From positions 1,860,001 to 1,924,000 of the forward strand of contig NZ_CP045032.1 of NCBI RefSeq assembly GCF_009026825.1: a DNA stretch of 64,000 nt, read 5' to 3'. Under the pieces are notes generated by a model, which searched no databases, was not told where the DNA came from, and was given only the letters and a program-made list of their open reading frames with translations. The stretch is from Corynebacterium urogenitale. GTDB lineage: Bacteria > Actinomycetota > Actinomycetes > Mycobacteriales > Mycobacteriaceae. The position numbers were made by a program, and so were the translations under genes. Of the stretch, positions 37,830 through 47,066 are shown one piece after another. How positions within the stretch are numbered: position 1 is the stretch's first letter; every line of letters starts with the position of its first letter.

Positions 37830-40052
37830 ATGGCAAAGATCATCTACACCCGCACAGACGAAGCGCCATTGCTGGCGACCTATTCGCTGAAGCCAATCGT
37901 GGAAGCCTTCGCATCCACCACCGGCGTGGATGTGGAGACCCGCGATATCTCCCTCGCCGCCCGCATCCTCGCAGCGTTCAACGACACGCTGCCCAAGGAT
38001 CAGCAGGTGCTCGACGCACTCGCCGAGCTTGGCGAGCTGGCAAAGACCCCCGACGCCAACATCATCAAGCTGCCAAACATCTCCGCCTCCGTGCCACAGA
38101 TGAAGGCCGCCATTAAGGAACTGCAGGACGCCGGTTACGACCTGCCAGACTTCCCAGACGAGCCACAGAGCGACGAGGAAAAGGACGCTCGCGAACGCTA
38201 CGACTCCGTCAAAGGTTCCGCCGTGAACCCAGTGCTACGCGAGGGTAACTCCGACCGCCGAGCCCCAAGGGCCGTGAAAAACTTCGCGCGCAAGCACCCC
38301 CACACCATGGGCGAATGGTCCCCTGAGTCCAAGACTAACGTGGCCACGATGGAAGCCGATGACTTCCGCCACAACGAGCAGTCCGTCATCATCCCAGCCG
38401 ACGATGAGCTGCGTATCCAGCTGGTCAAGGCCAATGGCGAGACCACGGTGCTCAAGGAATCCCTGCCCGTTCTGGAAAACGAGATCGTGGATGCCACCGT
38501 GCTGTCCGCGAAGGCTTTGGATACTTTCCTGCGCGCGCAGGTACTGCGTGCCAAGGCTGAGAATGTACTGTTCTCCGTGCACCTCAAGGCGACCATGATG
38601 AAGGTCTCCGACCCGATCATCTTCGGCCACGCCGTGCGTGCATACTTCTCCGAGGTCTTCGAGCAGTACGGCGACGAGCTACTGGAGGCGGGACTCAACG
38701 GCGAGAACGGCCTAGCCGCCATCCTCGACGGTCTCTCCGCACTGGATAACGGCGAGGAAATCAAGGCCGCTTTCGAAAAGGGTCTGGAAGATGGCCCGAA
38801 GCTGGCCCAGGTGAACTCCGCTAAGGGGATCACCAACCTGCATGTGCCTTCAGATATCATCGTGGACGCCTCCATGCCGGCAATGATCCGCACCTCCGGC
38901 AAGATGTGGAACAAGGATGACGACACCGAGGACACACTGGCAGTACTGCCGGATTCCTCCTACGCGGGCGTTTACCAGGTCGTCATCGACGATTGCCGAA
39001 AGAATGGCGCTTTTGACCCGACAACCATGGGATCCGTGCCAAACGTCGGCCTCATGGCACAGAAGGCCGAGGAGTACGGCTCCCACGACAAGACCTTCAA
39101 GATTGCCGATGCTGGCAAGGTTCAGGTCGTCAATGAGGCTGGCGAAGTGCTCCTGGAGCACGAGGTTGAGGCTGGCGATATCTGGCGTGCTTGCCAGGCC
39201 AAGGACATCCCAGTGCAGGATTGGGTGAAGCTGGCCGTCACCCGTGCCCGCGCTTCTGAGACCCCGGCTGTTTTCTGGCTGGATCCGGTGCGCGCACACG
39301 ACCGCAACATGAAGACCCAGGTGGAGAAGTACCTCAAGGATCACGACACTGAGGGCCTGGACATCCGCATCATGTCCCCTGTGGATGCATGCCAGTTCTC
39401 CATCGACCGTATCCGTAACGGCGAGGACACGATCTCCGTCACCGGTAACGTGCTGCGCGACTACCTGACGGACCTGTTCCCGATCATGGAACTAGGCACT
39501 TCCGCAAAGATGCTCTCTGTGGTGCCACTGATCGCGGGTGGCGGCCTGTTTGAAACCGGTGCCGGTGGCTCCGCTCCAAAGCACGTACAGCAGCTGCAGG
39601 AGGAAAACCACCTGCGTTGGGATTCCCTCGGCGAGTTCCTCGCGTTGGCCGAGTCCCTCCGCAAGCTGGCAGAGACGGACAACAACCCACGCACCCCGAT
39701 CTTGGGCGATGCACTGGACGCTGCAACGGAGACCCTGCTGAACGAGGGCAAGTCCCCATCCCGCAAGGTTGGCGAGATCGACAACCGTGGCTCCCACTTC
39801 TACCTTGCTCTGTACTGGGCGCAGGAGCTGGCGAAGCAGACCGAGGATGCCGAGCTGGCTGAGATCTTCAAGCCAGTGGCTGAGGAGCTGGTGGCCAAGG
39901 AGGAGCAGATCGCCAAGGAGCTCATCGATTGCCAGGGTTCCACTGCCGATCTGGGAGGCTACTACTGGGTTGACGAGGAGAAGACCTCCCACGTCATGCG
40001 CCCATCCGAGACCTTCAACGCCATCATCAATGGCCTGAACACCAAGAAGTAG
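37830..40052 (+). CDS. icd: isocitrate dehydrogenase, monomeric NADP type
   Basis: 740 residues, the full length of the monomeric class. It starts [20 protein letters not shown]; other class-typical parts are SNSDRRAP-like [20 protein letters not shown] (substrate serine/arginine), [36 protein letters not shown] and [12 protein letters not shown]. It converts isocitrate and NADP to 2-oxoglutarate in the TCA cycle. This isozyme type is characteristic of corynebacteria. A terminator follows at 40086. Confidence 0.97.
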   Translation: MAKIIYTRTDEAPLLATYSLKPIVEAFASTTGVDVETRDISLAARILAAFNDTLPKDQQVLDALAELGELAKTPDANIIKLPNISASVPQMKAAIKELQDAGYDLPDFPDEPQSDEEKDARERYDSVKGSAVNPVLREGNSDRRAPRAVKNFARKHPHTMGEWSPESKTNVATMEADDFRHNEQSVIIPADDELRIQLVKANGETTVLKESLPVLENEIVDATVLSAKALDTFLRAQVLRAKAENVLFSVHLKATMMKVSDPIIFGHAVRAYFSEVFEQYGDELLEAGLNGENGLAAILDGLSALDNGEEIKAAFEKGLEDGPKLAQVNSAKGITNLHVPSDIIVDASMPAMIRTSGKMWNKDDDTEDTLAVLPDSSYAGVYQVVIDDCRKNGAFDPTTMGSVPNVGLMAQKAEEYGSHDKTFKIADAGKVQVVNEAGEVLLEHEVEAGDIWRACQAKDIPVQDWVKLAVTRARASETPAVFWLDPVRAHDRNMKTQVEKYLKDHDTEGLDIRIMSPVDACQFSIDRIRNGEDTISVTGNVLRDYLTDLFPIMELGTSAKMLSVVPLIAGGGLFETGAGGSAPKHVQQLQEENHLRWDSLGEFLALAESLRKLAETDNNPRTPILGDALDAATETLLNEGKSPSRKVGEIDNRGSHFYLALYWAQELAKQTEDAELAEIFKPVAEELVAKEEQIAKELIDCQGSTADLGGYYWVDEEKTSHVMRPSETFNAIINGLNTKK

Positions 40053-40085
40053 TTCCCCTCCGGGCTCTCTTCCGCCCACAGCCAT

Positions 40086-40116
40086 AGCCGTCACCTCTTC
40101 GTGAGGTGGCGGCTCT
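40086..40116 (+). terminator. intrinsic terminator of icd
   Basis: AGCCGTCACCTC (40086-40097) pairs with GAGGTGGCGGCT (40103-40114) with one G:U pair, loop TTCGT, followed by CTTTCT. Confidence 0.8.
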
Positions 40117-40402
40117 TTCTGTACTTTCTTCACCTCTTTCTTCGCTTCCTATGCCGCGCCGCTGGCGTTTTCTCACGCCAAGTCAGAAAATGCCCTGCTT
40201 TTCACCGCTTTGCGGAGCACATCCTTGGCATCTTGTGACAACATGTTAGTTTCTGCCACCCCGTCGATCACGGGCACAACAAGCACCACTCTGAACACAC
40301 CCACACCCAACACCCACCAACTACCCACCTCACCACGCACAGCACCCACCAACTGCCTCCACTCCCATGCCACCAACACCCATAGACTGCCCCTCCCCAC
40401 GT

Positions 40403-40476
40403 ACAACCCCAGCCACATTCCCACACCTCCACGCTCCCACACCTCCACGCACAACCCCGGCCACATTCCCACACCT
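40403..40476. repeat. G-poor short tandem repeats upstream of metY
   Basis: A 26-nt unit (ACAACCCC[A/G]GCCAC...) occurs at 40403-40428 and 40451-40476 with one mismatch, and CCCACACCTCCACGC occurs exactly at 40420-40434 and 40436-40450. The surrounding 250 bp almost lacks G on the plus strand; the complement carries several GGG runs. Confidence 0.85.
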
Positions 40477-40516
40477 GAAACCCCATACCTTCAGCAACCG
40501 CCAACACCCCCAAAAG

Positions 40517-40600
40517 TAGACCAAGCGGTACAGAGAATTTTTACCCCAATTTCCTGCACAAATAGCATCACAGCGGACTAAAAGTAGACAAAGCGGTTTG
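40517..40600 (+). promoter_or_regulatory. two McbR-like operator half-sites before metY-metX
   Basis: AAGTAGAC[C/A]AAGCGGT is repeated at 40515-40529 and 40583-40597. Read as TAGAC-N6-GTNNN the copies (40517-40532, 40585-40600) keep the left arm and GT of the C. glutamicum McbR operator (TAGAC-N6-GTCTA as I recall it). A third related site precedes metQ at 61746. McbR is the known repressor of corynebacterial methionine genes; binding here is inferred. Confidence 0.55.
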
Positions 40601-40637
40601 TTTTACTTCTCGATGGGGTTAAAGTCGTGACCAAAGC

Positions 40638-40694
40638 CACTCGAGCTCCCGCGGCCGCTCGAACCGAGCGGTAGCCACTCGTTGCGCTCGAGTG
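40638..40694 (+). other. nested hairpins in the metY leader
   Basis: Outer arms CACTCGAGC (40638-40646) and GCTCGAGTG (40686-40694); inner perfect hairpin CCGCTCG-AAC-CGAGCGG (40655-40671). An alternative small stem CACTCG...CGAGTG uses the same right arm, so two mutually exclusive folds are possible. It ends 36 nt before the metY ATG. It does not match the SAM riboswitch classes I know. Confidence 0.5.
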
Positions 40695-40730
40695 ACACAA
40701 ACTACTCAACGAAAAAGGACACGCCTCACC

Positions 40731-42065
40731 ATGAGCACCAAGTACGACAACTCTGAAGCTGAAAACTGGGGCTTTGCCACCCGCCAGATTCACGCGGGCC
40801 AAACGGTTGACCCAACTGGCGCACGCAACCTGCCTATCCACTTCTCCACTTCCTTCGTCTTCGACTCCGCGGAGCACGCTAAGGAGCGCTTCGCCCTCGA
40901 GGACATGGGGCCGGTGTACTCCCGCCTGACTAACCCGACTGTCGAGGTAGTGGAGAACCGCATTAACTCCCTCGAGGGTGGCGTCCATGCCGTCGCTTTC
41001 TCCTCCGGCCAGGCAGCTGAAACCGCCGCAATCCTCAACCTCGCCGGCGCAGGCGATCACATCGTCACTTCCCCTCGCCTCTATGGTGGCACGGAGACCC
41101 TCTTTGCGGTGACCCTCAAGCGCCTTGGCATCGAAGTCACTTTCGTGGAGAACCCGGATGACCTGGATTCTTGGCAGGCTGCCGTGCAGGACAACACCGT
41201 TGCCTTCTACGGTGAGACTTTCGCCAACCCACAGGCCGATGTTCTCAACATCCCGGCCGTCGCCGAGGTCGCTCACAAGAACAATGTTCCACTGATCGTT
41301 GACAACACTCTCGCCACCGCCGCCCTCGTACGTCCACTGGAGCTTGGTGCGGATATTGTCGTCGCTTCCCTGACCAAGTTCTACACCGGCAACGGTTCCG
41401 CTCTCGGCGGCATCCTCGTCGACGGCGGTAAGTTCGACTGGACCCAGGAGCGCAACGGCAAGCCTGTCTTCCCGGGCTTCGTCACCCCGGATCCTGCCTA
41501 CCACGGCCTGAAGTACGCTGATCTGGGCCCAGCCGCCTTCGGCCTGAAGGCTCGCGTCGGCCTGCTGCGTGATACCGGCGCTACCCTCTCCGCCCTCAAC
41601 GCTTGGGTTATCGCCCAGGGCCTGGACACCCTTTCCCTGCGCGTGAAGCAGCACAATGAGAATGCTAAGACCGTGGCCGAATTCCTCGATGCCAATGAGA
41701 AGGTCGCGAAGGTCAACTACGCCGGCTTGGAGTCTTCCCCGTGGTACGCCACGAAGCAGGAGCTGGGCATTGAGTACACGGGCTCTGTGATCTCCTTCGA
41801 TCTGGCGATCGATGACGCGAACTCCGAGGAGGCTCGCGAAAAGGCCTGGGCGTTCATCGATGCTCTGAAGCTGCACTCCAACCTGGCGAATGTCGGCGAT
41901 GTTCGCTCCCTGGTGGTCCACCCAGCCTCCACCACCCACTCCCAGTCGGACGAGCATGGTTTGGCTCGCGCTGGTATTTCTAAGGCTACGGTGCGCCTGT
42001 CTGTCGGCATCGAGGACATTAACGATATCCTTGCTGACTTGAAGGCCGGTTTCGCCGCCATTTAG
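40731..42065 (+). CDS. metY: O-acetylhomoserine sulfhydrylase
   Basis: 444 residues starting MSTKYDNSEAENWGFATRQI (AAGGA about 12 nt upstream; an in-frame start at 40692 lies in the hairpin leader). Cys/Met metabolism PLP enzyme: FSSGQAAETAAILNLAGAGD, the PLP lysine in VASLTKFYTGNGSALGG, and VVHPASTTHSQ near the end. It makes homocysteine from O-acetylhomoserine and sulfide. The product of metX, 16 nt downstream, is its co-substrate. Likely controlled from the sites at 40517-40600. Confidence 0.96.
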   Translation: MSTKYDNSEAENWGFATRQIHAGQTVDPTGARNLPIHFSTSFVFDSAEHAKERFALEDMGPVYSRLTNPTVEVVENRINSLEGGVHAVAFSSGQAAETAAILNLAGAGDHIVTSPRLYGGTETLFAVTLKRLGIEVTFVENPDDLDSWQAAVQDNTVAFYGETFANPQADVLNIPAVAEVAHKNNVPLIVDNTLATAALVRPLELGADIVVASLTKFYTGNGSALGGILVDGGKFDWTQERNGKPVFPGFVTPDPAYHGLKYADLGPAAFGLKARVGLLRDTGATLSALNAWVIAQGLDTLSLRVKQHNENAKTVAEFLDANEKVAKVNYAGLESSPWYATKQELGIEYTGSVISFDLAIDDANSEEAREKAWAFIDALKLHSNLANVGDVRSLVVHPASTTHSQSDEHGLARAGISKATVRLSVGIEDINDILADLKAGFAAI

Positions 42066-42081
42066 TTAAAGGAGCTCCCTC

Positions 42082-43206
42082 ATGGTGCACATCGATTTGT
42101 TGCCCCCGTCCGGCACGTCCGCCATCCTCAATGTCGGCGACGTGGTCACTGAGGCCGGGGTCACCATCCCCGATGTGCATCTTTCTTTTCATGCCTTTTA
42201 TGACGACGCCACCAGTACGCCCGCTGGGGATCGTCCCCTCATCTTGCTAGAGCATGCTTTGACCGGGGATGGAAATGCTGCCGACTGGTGGTCGGAGATG
42301 ATCGGGGCGGGTAAGCCTTTGGACACGTCCCGTTATCTGGTGATTTGCTCGAATGTTTTGGGTGGTTGTCAGGGTTCTACTGGTCCATCCAGCCCGCACC
42401 CGGATGGTAGGGCTTGGGGCTCGCGTTTCCCTGGAATCTCCATCCGGGACATGGTGACGGCGGAGAAGCAGCTGCTGGACGTTCTGGGCATCGACCGTGT
42501 CCATGCGGTCATTGGTGCTTCTATGGGTGGCGCCCGCGCACTTGAGTGGTCATTGATGTTCCCGGAGATCATCGTCAGCGCATTGCCCATTGCTGTTTCT
42601 GCACGTGCTTCCGCGTGGCAGATTGGCATGCAGTCCTCCCAGATTCGCTTTATTGAGGCGGACCCGCACTGGCAGGGGGGCGATTACTACGATTCACCGG
42701 ACTCCCCGGCTGAAGGCATGGGGCAGGCTCGACGCATCGCTCATCTGACGTATCGCGGCGAGTTGGAGGTGGATGAGCGCTTCGGTACTGATCCTCAACA
42801 GGATGAGAATCCCTATGGCCCTTACCGCCGTTCGGATCAGCGTTTTGCGGTGGAGAGTTACTTGGATCGCCAGGCAGACAAGCTGAAGCAGCGCTTCGAT
42901 GCTGGCAGTTATGTTGTGCTCACGGATGCGCTGAACCGCCATGATGTGGGCCGTGGTCGTGGCGGAATGAATGCGGCTCTTGCCCGCTCACAGGTGCCGA
43001 CGATGGTGGCGGGTGTGGATACGGATATTCTCTACCCGTGGCACCAGCAGGAGCACCTCTCCCGTAATTTGGGTGATTTCATCGGCCTGTCGCAAATCAC
43101 TTCGCCGACGGGCCACGATGGCTTCCTCATCGAGGGGCGCCAGATGGGGCAGATCCTGCAGAAGTTCCTCCGCAAGGCGGAGCAACTGGATCAGCCTAGC
43201 CTCTGA
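42082..43206 (+). CDS. metX: homoserine O-acetyltransferase
   Basis: 374 residues, alpha/beta hydrolase fold. HALTGDGNAADWW, the nucleophile elbow GASMGGARALEWS, VDTDILYPWHQQ (Asp) and SPTGHDGFLIEG (His) complete the catalytic triad. It acetylates homoserine with acetyl-CoA, the first committed step of methionine synthesis. AAAGGAG lies 11-16 nt before the ATG. One copy of CGACGCCACC lies at 42204-42213. Confidence 0.95.
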   Translation: MVHIDLLPPSGTSAILNVGDVVTEAGVTIPDVHLSFHAFYDDATSTPAGDRPLILLEHALTGDGNAADWWSEMIGAGKPLDTSRYLVICSNVLGGCQGSTGPSSPHPDGRAWGSRFPGISIRDMVTAEKQLLDVLGIDRVHAVIGASMGGARALEWSLMFPEIIVSALPIAVSARASAWQIGMQSSQIRFIEADPHWQGGDYYDSPDSPAEGMGQARRIAHLTYRGELEVDERFGTDPQQDENPYGPYRRSDQRFAVESYLDRQADKLKQRFDAGSYVVLTDALNRHDVGRGRGGMNAALARSQVPTMVAGVDTDILYPWHQQEHLSRNLGDFIGLSQITSPTGHDGFLIEGRQMGQILQKFLRKAEQLDQPSL

Positions 43207-43234
43207 GGCTCAGAGACTACTTCTGTGGGTTCGA

Positions 43235-43268
43235 GCCGCCAGCTTTCACTACAGGAGAAGCTGGCGGC
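43235..43268. terminator. strong hairpin between convergent metX and DUF3017 genes
   Basis: GCCGCCAGCTT (43235-43245) pairs perfectly with AAGCTGGCGGC (43258-43268). No T-run follows on either strand, but the 11-bp stem between converging genes suggests a bidirectional end. Confidence 0.5.
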
Positions 43269-43285
43269 GTCGGGCGGGAAAGAAA

Positions 43286-43630
43286 TCAGCTACCCAGAGG
43301 GTCGACGGAGAGGGCCAACCACAGCATCGCCATGCCGAGGATGATCGTGAAGGATGAATCGAACTTCCTCGATCGCACGGCCAGCACCCCCATGATCTTG
43401 CTATCGACGAGCCAGCGCGTCACGCCCAGGTAAATGAGCGAGCCTCCCAGCATCACTGTGCCACGGCGCCAATGCTCCAGGAAGAATAAGACGGCGGCCG
43501 TCGCGACGAAAAGCACAAACAAGCCGACGAGCAGACGCTGCACGGTCATGCTCAGAGGGGAAGGCGGAACCGCGCGGTCGTGTGGATTCACCAGCAGCCG
43601 CGCACGCGCTTGTCCAATCCTCTGAGGCAT
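43286..43630 (-). CDS. DUF3017 family membrane protein
   Basis: 114 residues starting MPQRIGQARARLLVNPHDRA at 43630, four nt after the folD stop. Three membrane helices (LLVGLFVLFVATAAVLFFLE, then RGTVMLGGSLIYLGVTRWLV and FTIILGMAMLWLALSVDPLG). The length, the conserved MLGGSLIYLG.TR segment and the position next to folD fit actinobacterial DUF3017. Function unknown. Confidence 0.75.
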   Translation of the reverse strand: MPQRIGQARARLLVNPHDRAVPPSPLSMTVQRLLVGLFVLFVATAAVLFFLEHWRRGTVMLGGSLIYLGVTRWLVDSKIMGVLAVRSRKFDSSFTIILGMAMLWLALSVDPLGS

Positions 43631-43634
43631 AGGC

Positions 43635-44492
43635 CTACTTGCCCTCGGCCAGCAGTTCTGCGCGCTCGACAACATTGCGCACCAGGAATGCGCGAGTCAG
43701 CGGGCCAACCCCACCGGGATTAGGGGACACGGAACCCGCCACCTCCCACACATCTGGATGCACATCGCCGAGCAACTTGCCGTCCTTGCGGGAGACTCCC
43801 ACATCCAACACAGCCGCCCCTGGCTTCACCATGTCTGCAGTCAGCATGTGCGGAACGCCTGCGGCGGCGATGATTACATCGGCATTGCGAGTCTCCGCAG
43901 CGAGATCCTTCGTGCCCGTATGGCAGAGGGTGACGGTGGAATTCTCGGAACGGCGGGTGAGCATCAAACCAATCGGTCGGCCGACGGTTACGCCACGACC
44001 AATGACGACAACCTTCGCGCCATTGAGTTCCACGTCAAAGCGGCGTAGCAAGGAGATCGCACCGTTGGGGGTGCAAGGCAGCGGAGCCGGCTCATTGAGG
44101 ACCAGCTTGCCGAGGTTGACGGGATGCAGACCGTCGGCATCCTTGGCGGGATCAATGCGCTCCAACACGGCATTCTCATCAAGGTGCTTCGGCAGAGGCA
44201 GCTGAACAATGTAGCCGGTACAGGCCGGATCCGCGTTCAACTCGTCGATGACGGCGTTGAGTTCCTCCTGGGAGACGTCTGCCGGGAGATCCTTGCGGAT
44301 GGAGTTCACACCCACCTGTTCACAGTCGCGGTGCTTCATGCGCACATAGGAGTGACTTGCGGGATCATCCCCCACGAGAACCGTGGCGAGACCGGGGACG
44401 ATGCCCTTTTCGCGCAGCGCGTCAACGCGGGTTGTGAGATCCGCGAAGATTTCATCGCGGTACAGGTTTCCATCCAACTTCTTTGCAGCCAT
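43635..44492 (-). CDS. folD: bifunctional methylenetetrahydrofolate dehydrogenase / cyclohydrolase
   Basis: 285 residues from ATG 44492 (ATG 44501 also possible). FolD features: [20 protein letters not shown] with the catalytic Lys in [65 protein letters not shown] and the final [14 protein letters not shown]. It interconverts methylene-, methenyl- and formyl-THF, feeding the one-carbon units needed by methionine synthase, which fits the metYX neighbourhood. Confidence 0.95.
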   Translation of the reverse strand: MAAKKLDGNLYRDEIFADLTTRVDALREKGIVPGLATVLVGDDPASHSYVRMKHRDCEQVGVNSIRKDLPADVSQEELNAVIDELNADPACTGYIVQLPLPKHLDENAVLERIDPAKDADGLHPVNLGKLVLNEPAPLPCTPNGAISLLRRFDVELNGAKVVVIGRGVTVGRPIGLMLTRRSENSTVTLCHTGTKDLAAETRNADVIIAAAGVPHMLTADMVKPGAAVLDVGVSRKDGKLLGDVHPDVWEVAGSVSPNPGGVGPLTRAFLVRNVVERAELLAEGK

Positions 44493-44627
44493 GGGGCTCA
44501 TTATTCCACGGCTTCCACGGCGGCGGAACCTTCCGGTCTCGGCGACCTCGTCTGCCAGTCTGTCATGTGCGATCACGTGTCATCGGACCGCGCATGCCGC
44601 GCGATGTGCCATGGTGGCACCCGCGAC

Positions 44628-45172
44628 TCACAGCGAACCCCACGGACGCTGGCGGTAGGCGTACTTGCGCTTGCTATCTGCATCCCTCACAGCAACAACG
44701 ATGCCGACGATGACCCACACGTAGCCAACCACGGATATCGCTGCCCAGAGAAGGAGCATCGACCACAAGTGGTCCCACCACGCGGGGTCGTTGATCACTT
44801 GTTCCAACTGTTCCGGGTTATCGGTGTAGCCTCCCGGCGTATGCACCACGGCTGCGATGAGGAGCGAACCACCCCACCAAATCACGTGCCCAATCCACAG
44901 GTGCACAGTGGTGATGCCCGCTCCCTTTGGCAACTCTAGGTAGCTCACGTTGAGGATCGCTTGGGCGCAGAAAACACCGACCCGAGCAGGAATGGCACAA
45001 GGATAAGGCCCACAATGTCCGTGCCCTGCACCGCGTAGTTCACAGCAGCCCCGATGACAGGCCACGCAAAAGCCATGACCCAGCCGGCAATCACTAGGAA
45101 CATCCGGAAGCTGTTCTGCTGGCCGGTCGGATTCGTCACCCCATACTGCGGGTAATTATTGCTCGGTGTCAT
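44628..45172 (-). pseudogene. four-TM membrane protein split by a one-base frameshift
   Basis: Read from ATG 45172 the frame gives MTPSNNYPQYGVTNPTGQQN and a membrane helix, and ends early at 44945 after GSVFSAPKRSST. The -1 frame takes over at the same spot with VFCAQAILNVSYLELPKGAG and runs to 44628, ending AYRQRPWGSL. One extra A in the AAAA run at 44971-44974 (plus strand) would give a continuous protein of about 181 residues with four membrane helices and a Trp-rich outer loop. Either a sequencing error or a genuine disruption. No named family recognised. Confidence 0.75.
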
Positions 45173-45302
45173 GGTGAGTTATGTCCTCGTGGTGGAGCGG
45201 GCATCATGTGTCGTGTCTTGCCTCCCGATGATGCCTTAGCTCACCGAGGAGTTCCCGCGCTGCTGAAAAATCCACTGGCTTTTCCGTGATCGATGGTTTT
45301 CA

Positions 45303-45794
45303 CTACCGACCGCCGGGGAAGCCCAACTGCCTCCAGGCTTCATATGTTGCGACAGCCGCCGCGTTGGAGAGGTTCATGCTCCGTCGCCCGGGCAGCATCG
45401 GGATGCGCACGAGCTGTGTGATCCGCGGGTGCTCCAGGATCGCTTCTTCCAAACCGGTCGGTTCTGGTCCGAACAACAGCGCGTCCCCCGGCCGGTACTC
45501 AATATCCGTGTGCCAGGTCTCCGCGTGGGTGGTAAATCCGAACACTCGCGCCTCCGGCAGCGCCTCCATCGTGGCCTGAAAGTTAGTGTGCTGATGAACG
45601 TCGGCCAGGTCGTGGTAGTCCAACCCGGCGCGGCGCAGGTGTTTTTCGGAGAAGTCGAAAATCAACGGGCCCGCGAGGTGCAGGGATGCACCAGATCCTG
45701 CACACATGCGGATGGCGTTGCCTGTATTGGGCGGGATCACGGGCCGGTCGAAAATGACGTGCAGACCGGAGGAGTTGAGGTTGTCTTCGCTCAC
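45303..45794 (-). CDS. trmL: tRNA (cytidine/uridine-34 2'-O)-methyltransferase
   Basis: 163 residues from a GTG at 45794, the small single-domain SPOUT (TrmL) size. IPPNTGNAIRMCAGSGASLH, LLFGPEPTGLEEAIL and RIPMLPGRRSMNLSNAAAVA form the trefoil knot that binds S-adenosylmethionine. It methylates the wobble ribose of tRNA-Leu species. Divergent from the oxidoreductase at 45825 with only 30 bp between starts. Confidence 0.92.
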   Translation of the reverse strand: MSEDNLNSSGLHVIFDRPVIPPNTGNAIRMCAGSGASLHLAGPLIFDFSEKHLRRAGLDYHDLADVHQHTNFQATMEALPEARVFGFTTHAETWHTDIEYRPGDALLFGPEPTGLEEAILEHPRITQLVRIPMLPGRRSMNLSNAAAVATYEAWRQLGFPGGR

Positions 45795-45824
45795 GATTCC
45801 AGGCTAACGGGTACAACGGAGTGC

Positions 45825-47066
45825 ATGAGCAACAGGACCTATGACATCACCATCTTCGGTGCCACGGGCTTCGTCGGCACCCTCACCGCCGAGTACTTGG
45901 CGCAGCATGCGCCAGCGGACGTGCGGATCGCCCTGGCGGGCCGCAATGAAGCGAAGTTGGAGAAAGCCCGAGCAACCATCGCGGAAGAGACCGGCAAGTC
46001 GGAGGTACTGTCGTGGCCGCTCGTCGTTGCCGATTCCTCCGACGCCAGCAGTGTCTCCACCATGGCCTCCTCCACCCGCGTAGTGATTACGACCGTGGGG
46101 CCGTACGCCAAGTACGGCAAGGCACTGGCGCATGCCTGTGCTGAACACGGCACCCACTACGTGGACTTGTGCGGTGAGGTGTTGTTTATGCGCGAGAGCA
46201 TCGACGGCAACGACGAGCTCGCGAAGTCCACGGGAGCGCGCATCATCCACGCCTGTGGTTTCGATTCCGTACCGAGCGATATCGGCATGTTTTTGCTCCA
46301 TGAGCAGGCTCAGAAGCTGGGCTCTCCGCTGAAGGAGGCGACCATGCTGGTGAAGATGAAGGGTGGCCTGTCGGGCGGCACGATCGACTCCATGCGCAAC
46401 CAGGTCCAGGTGGCTGCGGATGATCGGGAGGCTGCACGCACCCTGATGTCGCCCTACTCCTTGTCACCGGATCACTCGAAGGAACCGGACCTTGGTCAGC
46501 AGGCGGACTTCGGGATCATCAAGACTGAGGATGTAGGTGCAAAGCCCGGCTGGGCCGGCCCCTTTATGATGGCCGGCTGCAATACCCGAGTGGTACGGCG
46601 CTCCAATGCACTGCAGGATTACGCTTACGGCAGCTCGCTGAAGTACTCCGAATATCAGCTGATGGGCACCGGTTTGAAGGGTCGCGCAACTGCCTTGGCC
46701 CTCGCCGGGGGCATGGGCATGGCGTTCAAGCTCCTCACAGTGGATAAGCTGCGCGGAGTACTATCCCGCTGGGTGCCGGAACCGGGTGAGGGCCCCTCTA
46801 AGGAGGAGCGTGAGAGCGGATTCTTCCGCACGACCCACTATGGCCTCACCGAATCTGGCCAGCAGGTCACCGCAACGGTGGAAAACCAGGGCGACCCTGG
46901 CTACAAGTCCACAGCGCTCATGCTCTCAGAGGCGGCGCTGACACTGGCGGGTGATCAGGATACTCTCCCAGGCTCTGGCGGTGTTCTCACGCCCGCTACG
47001 GGCCTCGGCGCCCCTTACGTCGCACGTCTGAGGAACGCCGGCATGACACTCACCGCGCAGGGATAG
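45825..47066 (+). CDS. saccharopine-dehydrogenase-like oxidoreductase (trans-acting enoyl reductase type)
   Basis: 413 residues starting MSNRTYDITIFGATGFVGTL; the Rossmann GATGFVG loop near residue 12 binds NAD(P)H. HYVDLCGEVLFMRESID and HACGFDSVPSDIGMFLLHEQ are typical of the Rv2449c/Rv2953 group, members of which reduce enoyl chains of mycobacterial surface lipids. Later GTGLKGRATALALAGGMGMA suggests a membrane-associated patch. TACAAC (45812-45817) lies 7 nt before the ATG, so probably leaderless. The substrate here is unknown. The 3' end overlaps the convergent peptidase gene by 17 bp. Confidence 0.82.
   Translation: MSNRTYDITIFGATGFVGTLTAEYLAQHAPADVRIALAGRNEAKLEKARATIAEETGKSEVLSWPLVVADSSDASSVSTMASSTRVVITTVGPYAKYGKALAHACAEHGTHYVDLCGEVLFMRESIDGNDELAKSTGARIIHACGFDSVPSDIGMFLLHEQAQKLGSPLKEATMLVKMKGGLSGGTIDSMRNQVQVAADDREAARTLMSPYSLSPDHSKEPDLGQQADFGIIKTEDVGAKPGWAGPFMMAGCNTRVVRRSNALQDYAYGSSLKYSEYQLMGTGLKGRATALALAGGMGMAFKLLTVDKLRGVLSRWVPEPGEGPSKEERESGFFRTTHYGLTESGQQVTATVENQGDPGYKSTALMLSEAALTLAGDQDTLPGSGGVLTPATGLGAPYVARLRNAGMTLTAQG

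Larger units (their letters stand above)
40053..40730. other. 678-bp gene-free region between icd and metY
   Basis: Contains the icd terminator (40086-40116), a strikingly G-poor, C/A-rich stretch (about 40270-40515) with short tandem repeats (40403-40476), two McbR-like half-sites (40517-40600) and nested hairpins (40638-40694) just before metY. Open frames across 40173-40581 on both strands are low-complexity and judged non-coding. Confidence 0.75.

Noticed and set aside
40173..40581. Overlapping open frames on both strands in the icd-metY gap
   Set aside because: Products are low-complexity (Thr/Pro/His-rich on plus, Val/Gly/Trp-rich on minus), reflect the skewed base composition, lack ribosome binding sites and cross the terminator/operator features.
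40641..40661. Cluster of XhoI, SacI, SacII and NotI recognition sequences resembling a cloning polylinker
   Set aside because: The order and spacing do not match a standard vector polylinker, the bases are part of symmetric hairpin arms, and both flanks are ordinary chromosomal sequence.
40601..40730. SAM riboswitch before metY
   Set aside because: The hairpins lack the conserved core sequences of the SAM-I, SAM-II and SAM-IV classes that I can recall.
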